Below, piece by piece: positions 33,134-42,547 of a DNA stretch of 42,593 bases. The notes beneath the pieces were generated by a model. That model was not told where the DNA came from and made no database searches. It saw nothing but the letters and a program-made list of their open reading frames with translations. Position numbers and translations under genes: made by a program. Every line of letters begins with the position of its first letter. Positions within the stretch are counted from its first letter, which is position 1. Source of the stretch: Candidatus Mediterraneibacter norfolkensis (GTDB taxonomy: Bacteria > Bacillota > Clostridia > Lachnospirales > Lachnospiraceae); the NCBI GenBank assembly GCA_019120615.1, contig DWUT01000229.1, positions 1 to 42,593 of the forward strand. Reading direction: 5' to 3'.

Positions 33134-34224
33134 GTTTCATCGGACGGGTTTTCTTTATCCGCCCTGCCCCACACCTGCATCGTGTATGCCTTGGGAGTCT
33201 GTCCCACATATTTCTTAAACGTGTCGCTGAAATATCTGTAGTGATGATATCCGACAAGTTCACTCACCTCATAAACTTTTCTTCCTTCTTTCAGGAATTC
33301 TTTTGCATGTTCTATCCTCAGGTTTGTCAGATATTTTACATAGGACATTCCCACCTCGCTCTTGAAAAGCACGCTGAGATAAGCCGGACTCATCTGCACC
33401 ATGTCCGCCAGTTCATTCAGGCCGATATCTTCATTATAGTGCTGTTCGATATATGCAAGCAGTTCCAGGATCGTACCATGCCTGCTTCCGGTCTTTTCCG
33501 CTTCCAGGTATTTCCCGATGTCCGAAATGATCCGCTGAGAATAGTTCCGTATCTGTTCTCTTTCTGTACATTTTTCCATTTCATGGAACGAAACCAGTTC
33601 ATTTCTGGGGATATCTTTCCGATTCTCCTGAAGGATATCACACAGCATGCAGAGATATTTATACACTTCCCGCCGCAGTTCCTGATCATCCGGATAGAGC
33701 AGTTCCAGTTCATCAAAGATTTCTTTTGCGGACCGGTAAAATTTCTCTACATTCTCATTCAGCATTCCATTGATCCCCTCTTCCAGGATCTTGCTGATCT
33801 TCTCCTGTCTCCTTCTGTTCTCCTCATATTCGTTCTTTTCCCGCCTTGCCCTGAAACAGTTTTTTTCCACCGTCTCAAGCACTGCGTTAAGCTTTTCCAT
33901 ACTGATCGGTTTGTCAATATATCCCATAACGCCAAGACGCAGCGCTTTCTGCGCATACTCAAATTCCGTATAACCGCTGATCACTACGAATGCCGTATCC
34001 GGACATACTTCCTTCGCCGCCTCTATCATAGACAGTCCATCCATTCCCGGGATCCTTATATCCGTGATCACAAGATCCGGTTTATATTTCTCGATGATAT
34101 CCAGGCCATGGATCCCGTCGTAAGCCGAGCCCACCACTTCATAGTCGAGTTTCTGTCTTCCTATCATCGCCTTGATTCCCTCAACCACAATATACTCATC
34201 ATCGATCACTACCAAACGGTACAT
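33130..34224 (-). CDS. AraC-family response regulator (YesN-like)
   Basis: A 364-residue regulator. The receiver has Asp55 in LVITDIRIPGMDG and Lys in YIDKPIS. A helical middle region follows, then a C-terminal AraC double helix-turn-helix (about 255-355) with LNELADMVQMSPAYLSVLFK and VSELVGYHHYRYFSDTFKKY. ATG 34224 is chosen for its GGGGAGG RBS 8-9 bases upstream and because it begins one base after the kinase stop; an ORF start at 34254 lies within the kinase. Its probable targets are the glycan operon upstream on the same strand. Confidence 0.94.
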   Translation of the reverse strand: MYRLVVIDDEYIVVEGIKAMIGRQKLDYEVVGSAYDGIHGLDIIEKYKPDLVITDIRIPGMDGLSMIEAAKEVCPDTAFVVISGYTEFEYAQKALRLGVMGYIDKPISMEKLNAVLETVEKNCFRARREKNEYEENRRRQEKISKILEEGINGMLNENVEKFYRSAKEIFDELELLYPDDQELRREVYKYLCMLCDILQENRKDIPRNELVSFHEMEKCTEREQIRNYSQRIISDIGKYLEAEKTGSRHGTILELLAYIEQHYNEDIGLNELADMVQMSPAYLSVLFKSEVGMSYVKYLTNLRIEHAKEFLKEGRKVYEVSELVGYHHYRYFSDTFKKYVGQTPKAYTMQVWGRADKENPSDET

Positions 34225-34225
34225 T

Positions 34226-35977
34226 CTATATCCTCCCCGGTTTCTCCGGAACAACGATCCTCACCGTTGTTCCCTTTCCAACTTCACTTTTTATGGTAAC
34301 TCCGTAATTTTCACCGTAATTGAGCCGGATCCTCTCCCTTACATTTTTTATCCCGTATCCGTTCTCCAGGCGGCTCATATCCGCAACGCCCACACCGTCG
34401 TCTGAGATCTCGATCACGATCTTCGTTCCCTCTTTGCGCGCTGTAATGCAGATTCTTCCCTTCCCCATCTTCGGTTCCAGTCCGTGGTACATGGCGTTCT
34501 CGACAAATGGCTGGAGGATAAACGAAATGATCCTGCACGACAGCACATCTCTCTTTGCATCCACATACAGAGTAAAACGGTCATTATACCTGATATTCTG
34601 CAGTTTCATATAATCTTCTACCCTGCGGATGGAATCCAGCACAGTCATATATTTTTCCCCGTTGTTCAGCGACAGTTTAAAGTTCTCCGACAGGGCAAGG
34701 ATCATCTCCGCGATCTGATCATCCCCGTGTATGATCGCGAGACAGTAGATAGAATCCAGCGTATTATAGAGGAAATGAGGATTGATCTGAGACTGGAGAA
34801 GAAGGAGTTCCGCCTCACGTTCATTAAGTTTTGAAGCCATCAGTCTCTCGGAGAGTTCCAGATTCGTGTTTACCATTTCCTTGAACTTATTTCCGATCCG
34901 GCCTACTTCACTGTCGTCGAACTCTTCCGTAATATTTCTCTCACCTTCACCCACACTGCTGATCGTCCGCTCAAGCTGCTTCAGAGGATTCGTGATACTC
35001 CGGGAGATAAATTTTGCCAGGATGAAACAGAGCGCTCCGAGCACGACGCCCCAGGCTATCACGATATTGCGCAGGCTCTTGCTTGTAACATTGAGTTCAT
35101 CTTTCTCCACAGCATTTACCATACTCCACCCGGTCAGTGAATTTTCTGTAGAAGAAAAGACATAATTCTTATTTTCCTCTTTTCCGGTAAACGCATTCAG
35201 AACATCCGTAATCTCATCGGAATCGCTGTCACTGAACACCAGCCAATCCCCATGATCGCGGTCCACGATCATATACATGCTGGTCTTATATCCCTCGTCC
35301 CCTTTGACGATCATATTCCGGAACATCTCTCTGCTCAGATTTACAACAAGGCATCCTATAGGCTCTCCGGAAGATGTGTCATTGAGAATCTTCGTAAAAC
35401 AGACAATTCCATCCTGATCCCATCCCCCGAGCACACCACGTCCCCAGAAGACTTCCCGGCCCTGCGCCGCCTCGGTCTTTTCATACCACTCTTCTTCCTT
35501 AAAATCATGGTCACGGTAATAATAATAGAAACTGTAAGTTCCACTGCTTGTATTGCTCATCAGATAATAATGTCCATAAAAATCCATCAGGGCGATACTG
35601 TTGATGGATTTCTCCTGCCTTGTAACAGTCTCCAGCACGGTATCCAGCTTTCTCTGATCTGAAAGTAAAAATTCAATCCCGTTGTATTCCAGTTTTCCCC
35701 CCAGCAGTGTCCCCAGCTCCTTATTCTGCAGGATAGAACGGCTGTTGTCCACGATGGGCTGCATCACAAGATCCATGACCCTGCTGGAATTCTGCAGTGT
35801 GGTCTCATGGGACACCTGATAGTTTTTCTCCATGGAACTCTTATTCGTATAGTAGGCGATCAGCCCAAGGATCACCAGAGAAAAGATCGTAAAAGAGAGC
35901 ATGGCCAGAAAGATCTGCTCCTGTATCGTATGTCTTTTCCACCACATTTTCTGACGCAGGAATCTCTCTTTCATCAT
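34226..35977 (-). CDS. Sensor histidine kinase, YesM-like with Cache-type sensor
   Basis: A 583-residue membrane kinase. One helix lies at about residues 20-45; an extracellular Cache-like domain of ~250 residues includes DFYGHYYLMSNTSSGTYSF; the second helix is near 300-320. HAMP (RSITNPLKQLERTI) follows. The phospho-acceptor His401 is in QINPHFLYNTLDSI. The ATPase has VENAMYHGLEP, SDDGVGVADM and YGIKNVRERIRL. RBS GGAGGCG precedes the double ATG. It is followed after one base by its regulator and lies downstream of a glycan utilisation operon, so it most likely senses that glycan or its fragments. Confidence 0.94.
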   Translation of the reverse strand: MMKERFLRQKMWWKRHTIQEQIFLAMLSFTIFSLVILGLIAYYTNKSSMEKNYQVSHETTLQNSSRVMDLVMQPIVDNSRSILQNKELGTLLGGKLEYNGIEFLLSDQRKLDTVLETVTRQEKSINSIALMDFYGHYYLMSNTSSGTYSFYYYYRDHDFKEEEWYEKTEAAQGREVFWGRGVLGGWDQDGIVCFTKILNDTSSGEPIGCLVVNLSREMFRNMIVKGDEGYKTSMYMIVDRDHGDWLVFSDSDSDEITDVLNAFTGKEENKNYVFSSTENSLTGWSMVNAVEKDELNVTSKSLRNIVIAWGVVLGALCFILAKFISRSITNPLKQLERTISSVGEGERNITEEFDDSEVGRIGNKFKEMVNTNLELSERLMASKLNEREAELLLLQSQINPHFLYNTLDSIYCLAIIHGDDQIAEMILALSENFKLSLNNGEKYMTVLDSIRRVEDYMKLQNIRYNDRFTLYVDAKRDVLSCRIISFILQPFVENAMYHGLEPKMGKGRICITARKEGTKIVIEISDDGVGVADMSRLENGYGIKNVRERIRLNYGENYGVTIKSEVGKGTTVRIVVPEKPGRI

Positions 35978-36148
35978 CTGTTACGCCTCCCTCTCCGCCG
36001 ATCCTCTCAGATCGGACTTTCTTTTATCCGCCGGCTCTGCGCTTCCCCTGCGCAGACGCATACCGACATTGTAACACAGCCCCTGTCTGTCCGCCACACA
36101 ATCCGGCCGCCTCTGACCGCTGTTCCTCCTGCCGGCCGGCTCCGGCAT

Positions 36149-37702
36149 CTATTTTCTTCCGGCACCATCCTTTTTTTGTGTAAGGCGCACTGCCATATAC
36201 TCTCTTCCGGGAAGCTCCACACGGAATTTCCCTTTTGCCGTTCCACGGTCTTCAATGGTCATATTCCAGGTATCGATCACCTCCACCCGGAATTCTGTCG
36301 TGTCGTCAAAATAGAATTCCTTAAACGCCGGGCAGGTAAATCCATAATAGATCAGGTACCAGCTTTTCACCGCTCTTCTCCACTCGCTTTCCGGAACGCC
36401 GCACACACAGTCCCACTTCAGATCATAAGGTGCGATCCCATGCCCCGGCACTTTTGAGATGATATCATACAGGAAACCAAACCTTTTCCAGCTCTCTCCC
36501 CGCAGTTTCCCTCCGTGCGACCACCACAGCTCCTCCTCCGGATTGAGAAGGGTCTCGCCGTGACCTGCGTACCCGCCTCTTAAAAACGCCTCCCAGAATC
36601 TTCTGACCAGCTCCCGGCCACTGATATTTCCCCAGCCAAACTGCAGATTTCCTTCATAACAGATTTCGTCCAGGACTACAGGTTTTCTGTATATTTCCCT
36701 CCACTGCGCCACATTTTCCGCGCTCAGATAAGGGTCCTGCCTCTGGATGCTGCAGTGGGTGATCCAGGGCCTTCTGTAGTCGTAGAAACCATGGCAGTTA
36801 TGAATGGATCGAAGGTGGCTGTATGGATCCTCCTCACAGATGATCTGTGCATATCGCTCCCAGTCCTTCAGCGTCTTATGTTCCATCAGGTCATATTCAT
36901 TTGCCAGGGACCACCACACATTCCGGTATGCGGAAAACCTTGCCAGCACATATCTCCAGTACAGATCGTCCTCTTCTTTTGACATACAGGAAAAGCCCCA
37001 CCGGTCATAGGGATGCATCACAATGATATCTGCCTCGATCCCCAGTTCCATCAGTTTCTGTATACAATCCTCAATATGCCGGAAGTGCTCCGGATTAAAT
37101 CTTGTAAAGTCCCAGTGGTTTCCCTCGGATTTTTCATCATAATCATTGAAGTTGTCCGTGGTCAGCACACTGCAGTCCATGGGCGTCCCCTCGTATGGGA
37201 AACTCCTCGGGGCTGTCAGGTTATATGCATAATGTTTTGGGAAAATGCAGAAACGGATCTTATTAAACCGGGCTTTCTTCAGGTTTTCAAGTGTATCCCT
37301 GATCCGGCTGTCAGACTGCAGTTCCCACACATAGCAGGTTGTCCCCACAGAATAGTAGGGTGTGCCGTCCTCGTAGGCAAAATGATACGTATCCGCCACT
37401 CTGACCGGGCCGTGGTTCCCTGCCTCAGCCGGGAGCGTTTCAAAGGTCCCCTCCTCCGATATCCCGAAACTGGTCTCAACCCGGAACTTATATGTTCCTT
37501 CAAAAGAAGGCATGAAACGGAGCCGGTAGATTCCCTCTCCGTCATAAAAACCTTTGACTGTTTTTTCCTCACTCTTCCCGGAAAATGTACCCTTTATCCA
37601 CTGTTCCGTGAACGGATTTCCACAGTCCGGTCCCTGAATGCTTATCTCCCACGCTCCCCATCGCTGTACTTTATCACTGTATTTTATCGCCTTCTGTTCC
37701 AC
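36149..37702 (-). CDS. Glycoside hydrolase, DUF5060/DUF4038/DUF5605 type (apiosidase-like barrel)
   Basis: A 517-residue protein with the order DUF5060 beta-sandwich (about 10-95: VQRWGAWEISIQGPDCGNPF), a TIM barrel of the DUF4038/GH140-like type (about 105-410: GTPYYSVGTTCYVWELQ, IIVMHPYDRWG, WWSLANEYDLM) and a C-terminal DUF5605-like beta-domain. Likely acidic catalytic residues are Glu in SLANEYD and Glu in VVLDEICYEG, in the expected barrel positions. There is no signal peptide, so it acts in the cytoplasm on imported oligosaccharides. The start codon is GTG with AGGAGG about 10 bases upstream. It is the last hydrolase of the operon. The exact sugar cleaved is unknown. Confidence 0.8.
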   Translation of the reverse strand: MEQKAIKYSDKVQRWGAWEISIQGPDCGNPFTEQWIKGTFSGKSEEKTVKGFYDGEGIYRLRFMPSFEGTYKFRVETSFGISEEGTFETLPAEAGNHGPVRVADTYHFAYEDGTPYYSVGTTCYVWELQSDSRIRDTLENLKKARFNKIRFCIFPKHYAYNLTAPRSFPYEGTPMDCSVLTTDNFNDYDEKSEGNHWDFTRFNPEHFRHIEDCIQKLMELGIEADIIVMHPYDRWGFSCMSKEEDDLYWRYVLARFSAYRNVWWSLANEYDLMEHKTLKDWERYAQIICEEDPYSHLRSIHNCHGFYDYRRPWITHCSIQRQDPYLSAENVAQWREIYRKPVVLDEICYEGNLQFGWGNISGRELVRRFWEAFLRGGYAGHGETLLNPEEELWWSHGGKLRGESWKRFGFLYDIISKVPGHGIAPYDLKWDCVCGVPESEWRRAVKSWYLIYYGFTCPAFKEFYFDDTTEFRVEVIDTWNMTIEDRGTAKGKFRVELPGREYMAVRLTQKKDGAGRK

Positions 37703-37797
37703 TGTTCTTCTCCCTCCTCTGTCGTTTTCACAATGTGCCTGTGCAGAGAAAGCGGATCATACGACCCGCTTTGCTGTCCGTCCTGACGCAGGGCCTG

Positions 37798-39423
37798 TCA
37801 TTCCCCGCTTTCAAGCACTCTGAAATATTTAAAATCAGCATAATTGCTCTGTGTATCCATATCATGGCAGTATATCCCGAAATGAGCCCCTGTAAATCCC
37901 ACACAATGCTCATCCGTCAGGATCTGCGTATCTGCTTCTGCTGTCTTTTTATACTCCTGTCCGTCCCTGGACCAGGAAAACACCGCAGACTTTCCGTCCT
38001 CATCCGTCTCGATCCGCAGATGGATCAACTCTGTCCGTTCCGGTATTCCATCCGCGGAGACCAGCTCTTCTGACAGTACTTCCACCGCCCCGGATCTGCA
38101 CTGCAGAAATCGGAGTACAGCTCTGTCCGTTTCGTCCCTTGTCAGAATGAAGAGGAAGAAGTTACTGGTATCATAAAAATATGCAGCTCCCGCGCCCTGC
38201 CGTTCCGACCGGGGCGTAAATTCCATGCCGCACTCCATCCCGCTCTTCCGGCGGGACTGTTTCACCGCCACAAGGCTGGTACGGAAACAGGAAGTAAGAA
38301 ATTCATGTCCATACAGACGGAGCCACCCTTTCCGCTCAGTCAGGGATAGGATCTTCTCCGGAGGCACCCGCAGAGTAGAAAAGGGCCGGGCAAGGTGCGG
38401 TATGCCAACATCTGTCTCACACCATCTGATCTCATTGCTCTGCCTGATCTTATCAAACCGTTCCGGGTCATCTGCCTTCTCTATCCTGCTCTCTGACCGG
38501 ACCGCATTGAGCCCCTCAGGGAATTCCGTTGTCATTCTCCCGTATCTTCCCCCGGCGCTCAGACGCAGCCAACCGTCTTCATTCCAGAACACTTTCTGAA
38601 CGGCTGTCTCTCTTCCCAGAACGCAAAGCCCTCTGTCGTCCGGCCTCGCACAGAGGTGAAACAGATACCACTCCCCGTTCTGCGTCTGCACCAGGTCTGC
38701 ATGTCCACACTTCTGCAGCGCGTCCGGATCTTCCCGGTCCGAAGTGAGGATCGGATTCTCCGGATCCTGCTCATAGCTGCCCCACAGGCTTCTCGAACGG
38801 CACATGACTTCACAGTGTTCGTAAGCTGTTCCTCCCTCCGCCATCATCAGGTAATACCAGTCTCCGATATGGTAAATATGAGGTCCTTCCGTAAACCCAC
38901 GCCCGGTTCCGGCACATACATTTTTCGCCGGACCGACAAGTCTCTTGCTCTCTCTGTCAAATTCCTGCACCTGGATCCCTTTGAATCCGTTGATCATATT
39001 GACCAGATAGGACCTTCCGTCCGTATCGTGAAACAGGGACGGGTCGAAGCCGGTACTGTTCAGATATACCGGCTCCGACCACTCCCCCATAATATCATCT
39101 GTCCACACAACGTAATTGTGAGTATTAAAATACCCTGAGGTCCCCCTGGTCTTTACGTCTGTAAAAACCAGCCAGAACCGCTCTCCGTCCCAGGAGATAT
39201 CCGGTGCCCACACACCGCAGGAATCCGGATTTCCTTCCATATGAAGCTGACTCTCCCGCACGAGAGGCGAAGGAATCTGCTCATAATGCTCCAGGTCTTC
39301 TGTCCGGTACAGCTTTACCCCGGGAAACCACTCAAAAGTGGACGTTGCCACATAATATACGTCTCCCACACGGACCACACTGGGATCCGGGCTGAATCCC
39401 CTCAGCACCGGATTCCGGATCAT
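37798..39423 (-). CDS. Glycoside hydrolase family 43 (beta-xylosidase-like)
   Basis: A 541-residue GH43 enzyme with an N-terminal five-bladed propeller. The general base Asp13 is in GFSPDPSVVR, the pKa-modulating Asp127 in GFDPSLFHD and the general acid Glu179 in GFTEGPHIY. The C-terminal ~200 residues form a beta-sandwich like that of two-domain beta-xylosidases (REATxYFYDT-like region AAYFYDTSNFF). It is probably a cytoplasmic exo-enzyme on xylose- or arabinose-containing oligosaccharides. ATG 39423 overlaps the preceding stop as ATGA, with GGAGAGG upstream; a longer start at 39438 lies within the preceding gene. Confidence 0.9.
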   Translation of the reverse strand: MIRNPVLRGFSPDPSVVRVGDVYYVATSTFEWFPGVKLYRTEDLEHYEQIPSPLVRESQLHMEGNPDSCGVWAPDISWDGERFWLVFTDVKTRGTSGYFNTHNYVVWTDDIMGEWSEPVYLNSTGFDPSLFHDTDGRSYLVNMINGFKGIQVQEFDRESKRLVGPAKNVCAGTGRGFTEGPHIYHIGDWYYLMMAEGGTAYEHCEVMCRSRSLWGSYEQDPENPILTSDREDPDALQKCGHADLVQTQNGEWYLFHLCARPDDRGLCVLGRETAVQKVFWNEDGWLRLSAGGRYGRMTTEFPEGLNAVRSESRIEKADDPERFDKIRQSNEIRWCETDVGIPHLARPFSTLRVPPEKILSLTERKGWLRLYGHEFLTSCFRTSLVAVKQSRRKSGMECGMEFTPRSERQGAGAAYFYDTSNFFLFILTRDETDRAVLRFLQCRSGAVEVLSEELVSADGIPERTELIHLRIETDEDGKSAVFSWSRDGQEYKKTAEADTQILTDEHCVGFTGAHFGIYCHDMDTQSNYADFKYFRVLESGE

Positions 39424-40706
39424 TTTATTCCTCTCCACTGTGCCATGGGCTCCTTTCCATCCAGTTCATCTCTCATATTCAAAGCAAGGATATTCCAGTT
39501 GATAAATCCGCCGTTCATGATCGGCTCCCCTGTAAACGGGTTATAATACTCGTGCAGACTTCCTGTCTTCTCCAGATCTGTGCCCAGAAGTTTCACTGTC
39601 CTCTCATACATCAGCTCCGCCTCTTTGCGGTACCCGTAATTCATCAGTCCCCGGAATACCACATAGTTTGCGATCAGCCAGATCGGTCCCAGCCAGTTTG
39701 ACGGGTTGTTTGTCACAGAAAGGTCAAACATCTTCTCATCCTTCGCCAGTGTCGTTACTCCATAGTCTGAATTAAATGTAGCTTCGTCAAAGATGTGTTT
39801 CACCATCTCTGCCGCCTGTTCCTCTGTGGCGATCTTCGCGTACATGGGGATGAACCCTGACCAGACTCTCACCTTTATGGGAAGAGTTTTCCAGAATACT
39901 CCCAGTCCCTCGTGAAACCAGTCGAATTTCCGTGTCTTGATGTCCACATCCGCCGAGTAGAAAAACCGATCCCGCGGATCCCAGCACTCTTTCTGGATTG
40001 CCGCGACAAGTTTCTCTCTTTTCTCTCTGTAATGCTGAGCGCGTTCTTCTTTCCCGAACGCAGCGCAGATCTTCTCCATGGCTTCCAGTTCCACGCACAT
40101 AAAGCTGTTCAGAAAAATGTTTGCCGTGGAGAACTTTGGTCTTCCGAATGTCGCCGGATCGTTATCCATTCCGATCATGATATCGTCGCACCAGACATAG
40201 AGACCGCAGTGTTCAAAGTAATAGTTCCTGTCATAGCACTCAAAATATTTCTCCAGATTGTCGAAATATCTTTCACACCATGAGTAATCATTTATGTATT
40301 CACTGATCAGCACGATCTGGCTGCACAGGAAGGGCTTATGCATGTTCATGAGCACGCCTTCCTTGTGCTTCATATTCAGATAAAGCTCAGGCCAGTCCGC
40401 CACTTCGATCATCATGGGAATATATCCGTCCTCAAGCTGATGATCCATAAAGTTGTGTATATTTCCCTTTGCATGTTCGATCAGGAGATTCTTTGTCTCC
40501 CCATCGTCATAGCGGTCCGCCAGATTCAGGAAACCGTAGACCGACCAGTAGGTATCCCAGTCCCATACGTTTCCGTCATACACAGCCCCCGGATCGATAA
40601 AGGGATACCGGATAAAACTTCTCGGCTGTTTCAGCACGTCACCCGTGTGATCCATCACAAATTTCTGCAGTTCATCTGCATAGCGCGTACATCTTTCTCT
40701 GTCCAT
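39420..40706 (-). CDS. Six-hairpin glycoside hydrolase, GH63/trehalase-like (MGH1-like)
   Basis: A 428-residue (alpha/alpha)6-barrel protein. Motifs typical of GH37/GH63 and mannosylglycerate-hydrolase-like enzymes are visible: WDWDTYWSVYG near residue 48, EDGYIPMMIE, CDDIMIGMDND and late NNPSNWLGPIWLIANY with GSLHEYYNPFTGEP. The last two contain likely catalytic acids. It is shorter than eukaryotic GH63 enzymes but a normal length for bacterial single-domain forms. No signal peptide. It starts 3 bases after the MalG-type permease stop and is coupled to the GH43 gene. Substrate unknown. Confidence 0.82.
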   Translation of the reverse strand: MDRERCTRYADELQKFVMDHTGDVLKQPRSFIRYPFIDPGAVYDGNVWDWDTYWSVYGFLNLADRYDDGETKNLLIEHAKGNIHNFMDHQLEDGYIPMMIEVADWPELYLNMKHKEGVLMNMHKPFLCSQIVLISEYINDYSWCERYFDNLEKYFECYDRNYYFEHCGLYVWCDDIMIGMDNDPATFGRPKFSTANIFLNSFMCVELEAMEKICAAFGKEERAQHYREKREKLVAAIQKECWDPRDRFFYSADVDIKTRKFDWFHEGLGVFWKTLPIKVRVWSGFIPMYAKIATEEQAAEMVKHIFDEATFNSDYGVTTLAKDEKMFDLSVTNNPSNWLGPIWLIANYVVFRGLMNYGYRKEAELMYERTVKLLGTDLEKTGSLHEYYNPFTGEPIMNGGFINWNILALNMRDELDGKEPMAQWRGIK

Positions 40707-40709
40707 CTC

Positions 40710-41537
40710 TTATCCTTTCACTGCGCCGGCAGTCATTCCTTCCATTACCTTCTTGTTCAGTCCCATGTATACAAGGAGCATCGGGAAAACGCTCATGGAC
40801 ACAGACGCAAAGATCGCGCCCCAGTTCTTGTTTCCAAACTCATCGGAGAAATACAGCAGTCCTGTCTGCACTGTCTTCAGGGAAGAATCACTGATAAACG
40901 TCATGGAAAACAGCAGGTCATTCCACTTGAAGAAGAACTGAAGTACAAGTACAGTAACGATCGCGTTCTTCATCAGAGGCACAACAATATGCCACATCAT
41001 CTTATAGATACCGCAGCCGTCGATCACCGCCGCCTCCATGATATCATCCGGAAACGATCTCAAGTATCCCTGCACCAGGTAAATGGACAGCGACAGTCCG
41101 AACGCGATATACGTAATGATCAGACATATTCTTGTGTTGAGCAGTCCTGTTCTGTTATAAATCTGGAACAGCGGAATCAGACAGGTAGCGACCGGGATCA
41201 TGATACCCAGGGAGAATATCTTCGCCACGGTATCTTTCATCTTCCATTTCATCTTTGTCACGGCAAAGCCCACTGTCGTTGCAAAGATCACGATAAACAG
41301 CAGAGAGACCACTGTACAGATCAAACTGTTCAGGAAATAGGTTGACATATTTCCTCTTGTCCAGGCATCCACATAGTTCTCAAAATAGAATCCCTCGTTC
41401 AGCGCATAGGCCGGATTGTCACTCCACTCGTGCTGCTGCTTCAGAGATGCGGTGAGCATCCAGAAAAGGGGGTAAACTTCAAGGACGCAGATAAGAAAGA
41501 TGATGACGCCCTTGATACCGGATTTCACTTTTTTCAT
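40710..41537 (-). CDS. Carbohydrate ABC transporter permease, MalG type
   Basis: A 275-residue CUT1 permease with six hydrophobic segments and the EAA loop EAAVIDGCGIYKMMWHIVVP. It ends in GAVKG, a common terminus for this family. RBS AGGAGGAG precedes ATG 41537, 12 bases after the preceding permease stop. It imports the oligosaccharide that the three downstream hydrolases would degrade. Confidence 0.93.
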   Translation of the reverse strand: MKKVKSGIKGVIIFLICVLEVYPLFWMLTASLKQQHEWSDNPAYALNEGFYFENYVDAWTRGNMSTYFLNSLICTVVSLLFIVIFATTVGFAVTKMKWKMKDTVAKIFSLGIMIPVATCLIPLFQIYNRTGLLNTRICLIITYIAFGLSLSIYLVQGYLRSFPDDIMEAAVIDGCGIYKMMWHIVVPLMKNAIVTVLVLQFFFKWNDLLFSMTFISDSSLKTVQTGLLYFSDEFGNKNWGAIFASVSMSVFPMLLVYMGLNKKVMEGMTAGAVKG

Positions 41538-41549
41538 TCTGATCTCCTC

Positions 41550-42434
41550 CTAATATTTTTCTTTCACGTCGAACCGGTTGATCAGCATGGATCCCAGGAT
41601 ACAGATCAGGAAGATCACGATAGCAACAACACTTCCGTATCCGACATTATTGTAGGTAAACGATACGTCATACATGTACATGGACAGCGATTTTGTGGCT
41701 GATCCCGGGCCGCCTCCGGTCAATGCCAGTGAAGATTCGAACATCTTCACGGTTCCGGAGAAACTGAACACGAGACAGGTGATGACCATGGGTCTTAACA
41801 GCGGGAGCAGGATGTGGCGGAACAGACTGAAGCTTCCCGCGCCGTCGATGCGCGCCGCCTCCAGGATATCGTCCGGGATATCCAGCAGCGCTCCGTAGAA
41901 GATAACGGAATAAAATCCCATTGCAACCCAGACGTCCATCACACACAAAGCCCAGAGCGCCGTACTCTGCTGCCCGATCCACGCCTGTACCAGGTTGTCC
42001 AGTCCCACTGCACTGAGCAGTGAATTCAGAAGACCATAGTTCGGCTGGATCTCATAGATCTTCGCGAAAAGCTGTCCCACCGCAACAGTCGGGAGAACGA
42101 CCGGGAAGAAGACCAGTGTACGCACGATCGTCTTGCAGCGGTTCAGCCAGAACTTGAACATCAGCGCCAGGAGCAGTCCCAGTCCCACCTGTCCGACCGT
42201 AACTGCCAGCACATATTTTACATTGACGACCAGTGAGTTCAGAAAGTTCTTGTCACTGAAAAGTTTTACATAGTTGTCCAGTCCCGTAAATTCCCACTGA
42301 AGTCCCGGGCTTCCGCTGTAGAGTGAATAGTACAGCGACCATACGACCGGAACGAGGACAAGGATCGCATAAAGGATGAGCGCAGGGACAACAAACAGCG
42401 CGATCGCTTTTTTATTTCCTAATACTTTATTCAT
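41550..42434 (-). CDS. Sugar ABC transporter permease, MalF type
   Basis: A 294-residue CUT1 permease with six hydrophobic segments and the EAA loop EAARIDGAGSFSLFRHILLP. It forms the membrane heterodimer with the MalG-type protein. RBS AAAGGAC lies about 9 bases before the ATG. It is separated from the binding-protein gene by a strong terminator, so it is probably made in smaller amounts than the binding protein. No ATPase gene is present locally. Confidence 0.93.
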   Translation of the reverse strand: MNKVLGNKKAIALFVVPALILYAILVLVPVVWSLYYSLYSGSPGLQWEFTGLDNYVKLFSDKNFLNSLVVNVKYVLAVTVGQVGLGLLLALMFKFWLNRCKTIVRTLVFFPVVLPTVAVGQLFAKIYEIQPNYGLLNSLLSAVGLDNLVQAWIGQQSTALWALCVMDVWVAMGFYSVIFYGALLDIPDDILEAARIDGAGSFSLFRHILLPLLRPMVITCLVFSFSGTVKMFESSLALTGGGPGSATKSLSMYMYDVSFTYNNVGYGSVVAIVIFLICILGSMLINRFDVKEKY

Positions 42435-42479
42435 ATCATTTTGTCCTTTCTTCTATATCGGATGGATCTGCTATCTGAT

Positions 42480-42528
42480 AAAAAGGAGAAGTGTTCGGGA
42501 TCCAAATGGCTTCTCCGAACACTCCTCC
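42480..42528 (-). terminator. Terminator/attenuator between binding-protein and permease genes
   Basis: A 14-bp stem (GGAGGAGTGTTCGG with CCGAACACTTCTCC on the minus strand, one G-U pair) at 42515-42528 and 42485-42498, followed by TTTTTATC. It lies inside an apparent operon, so partial read-through would give high binding protein and low permease levels. Confidence 0.88.
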
Positions 42529-42547
42529 TGCTTAAAAACCAGATGTT

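Noticed and set aside
33127-34299. 390-residue open frame on the plus strand
   Set aside because: It lies wholly opposite the YesN-like regulator and the kinase end. Its translation is Phe/His/Ile-rich with no domain, and it lacks a suitable RBS; it is a mirror of real coding sequence.
36038-36058. TCTGCGC/GCGCAGA hairpin as terminator of the glycan operon
   Set aside because: A 7-bp stem with no T run; GC-rich sequence follows. Not enough to call termination between the hydrolase and kinase genes.
37749-37772. AAAGCGG/CCGCTTT hairpin between the GH43 and DUF5060 genes
   Set aside because: Short stem with no U tract; could arise by chance in the 95-bp gap.
40338-41345. 335-residue open frame on the plus strand
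   Set aside because: Antisense to the six-hairpin hydrolase and MalG-type permease, which have clear motifs. The translation is His-rich and shows no family features.
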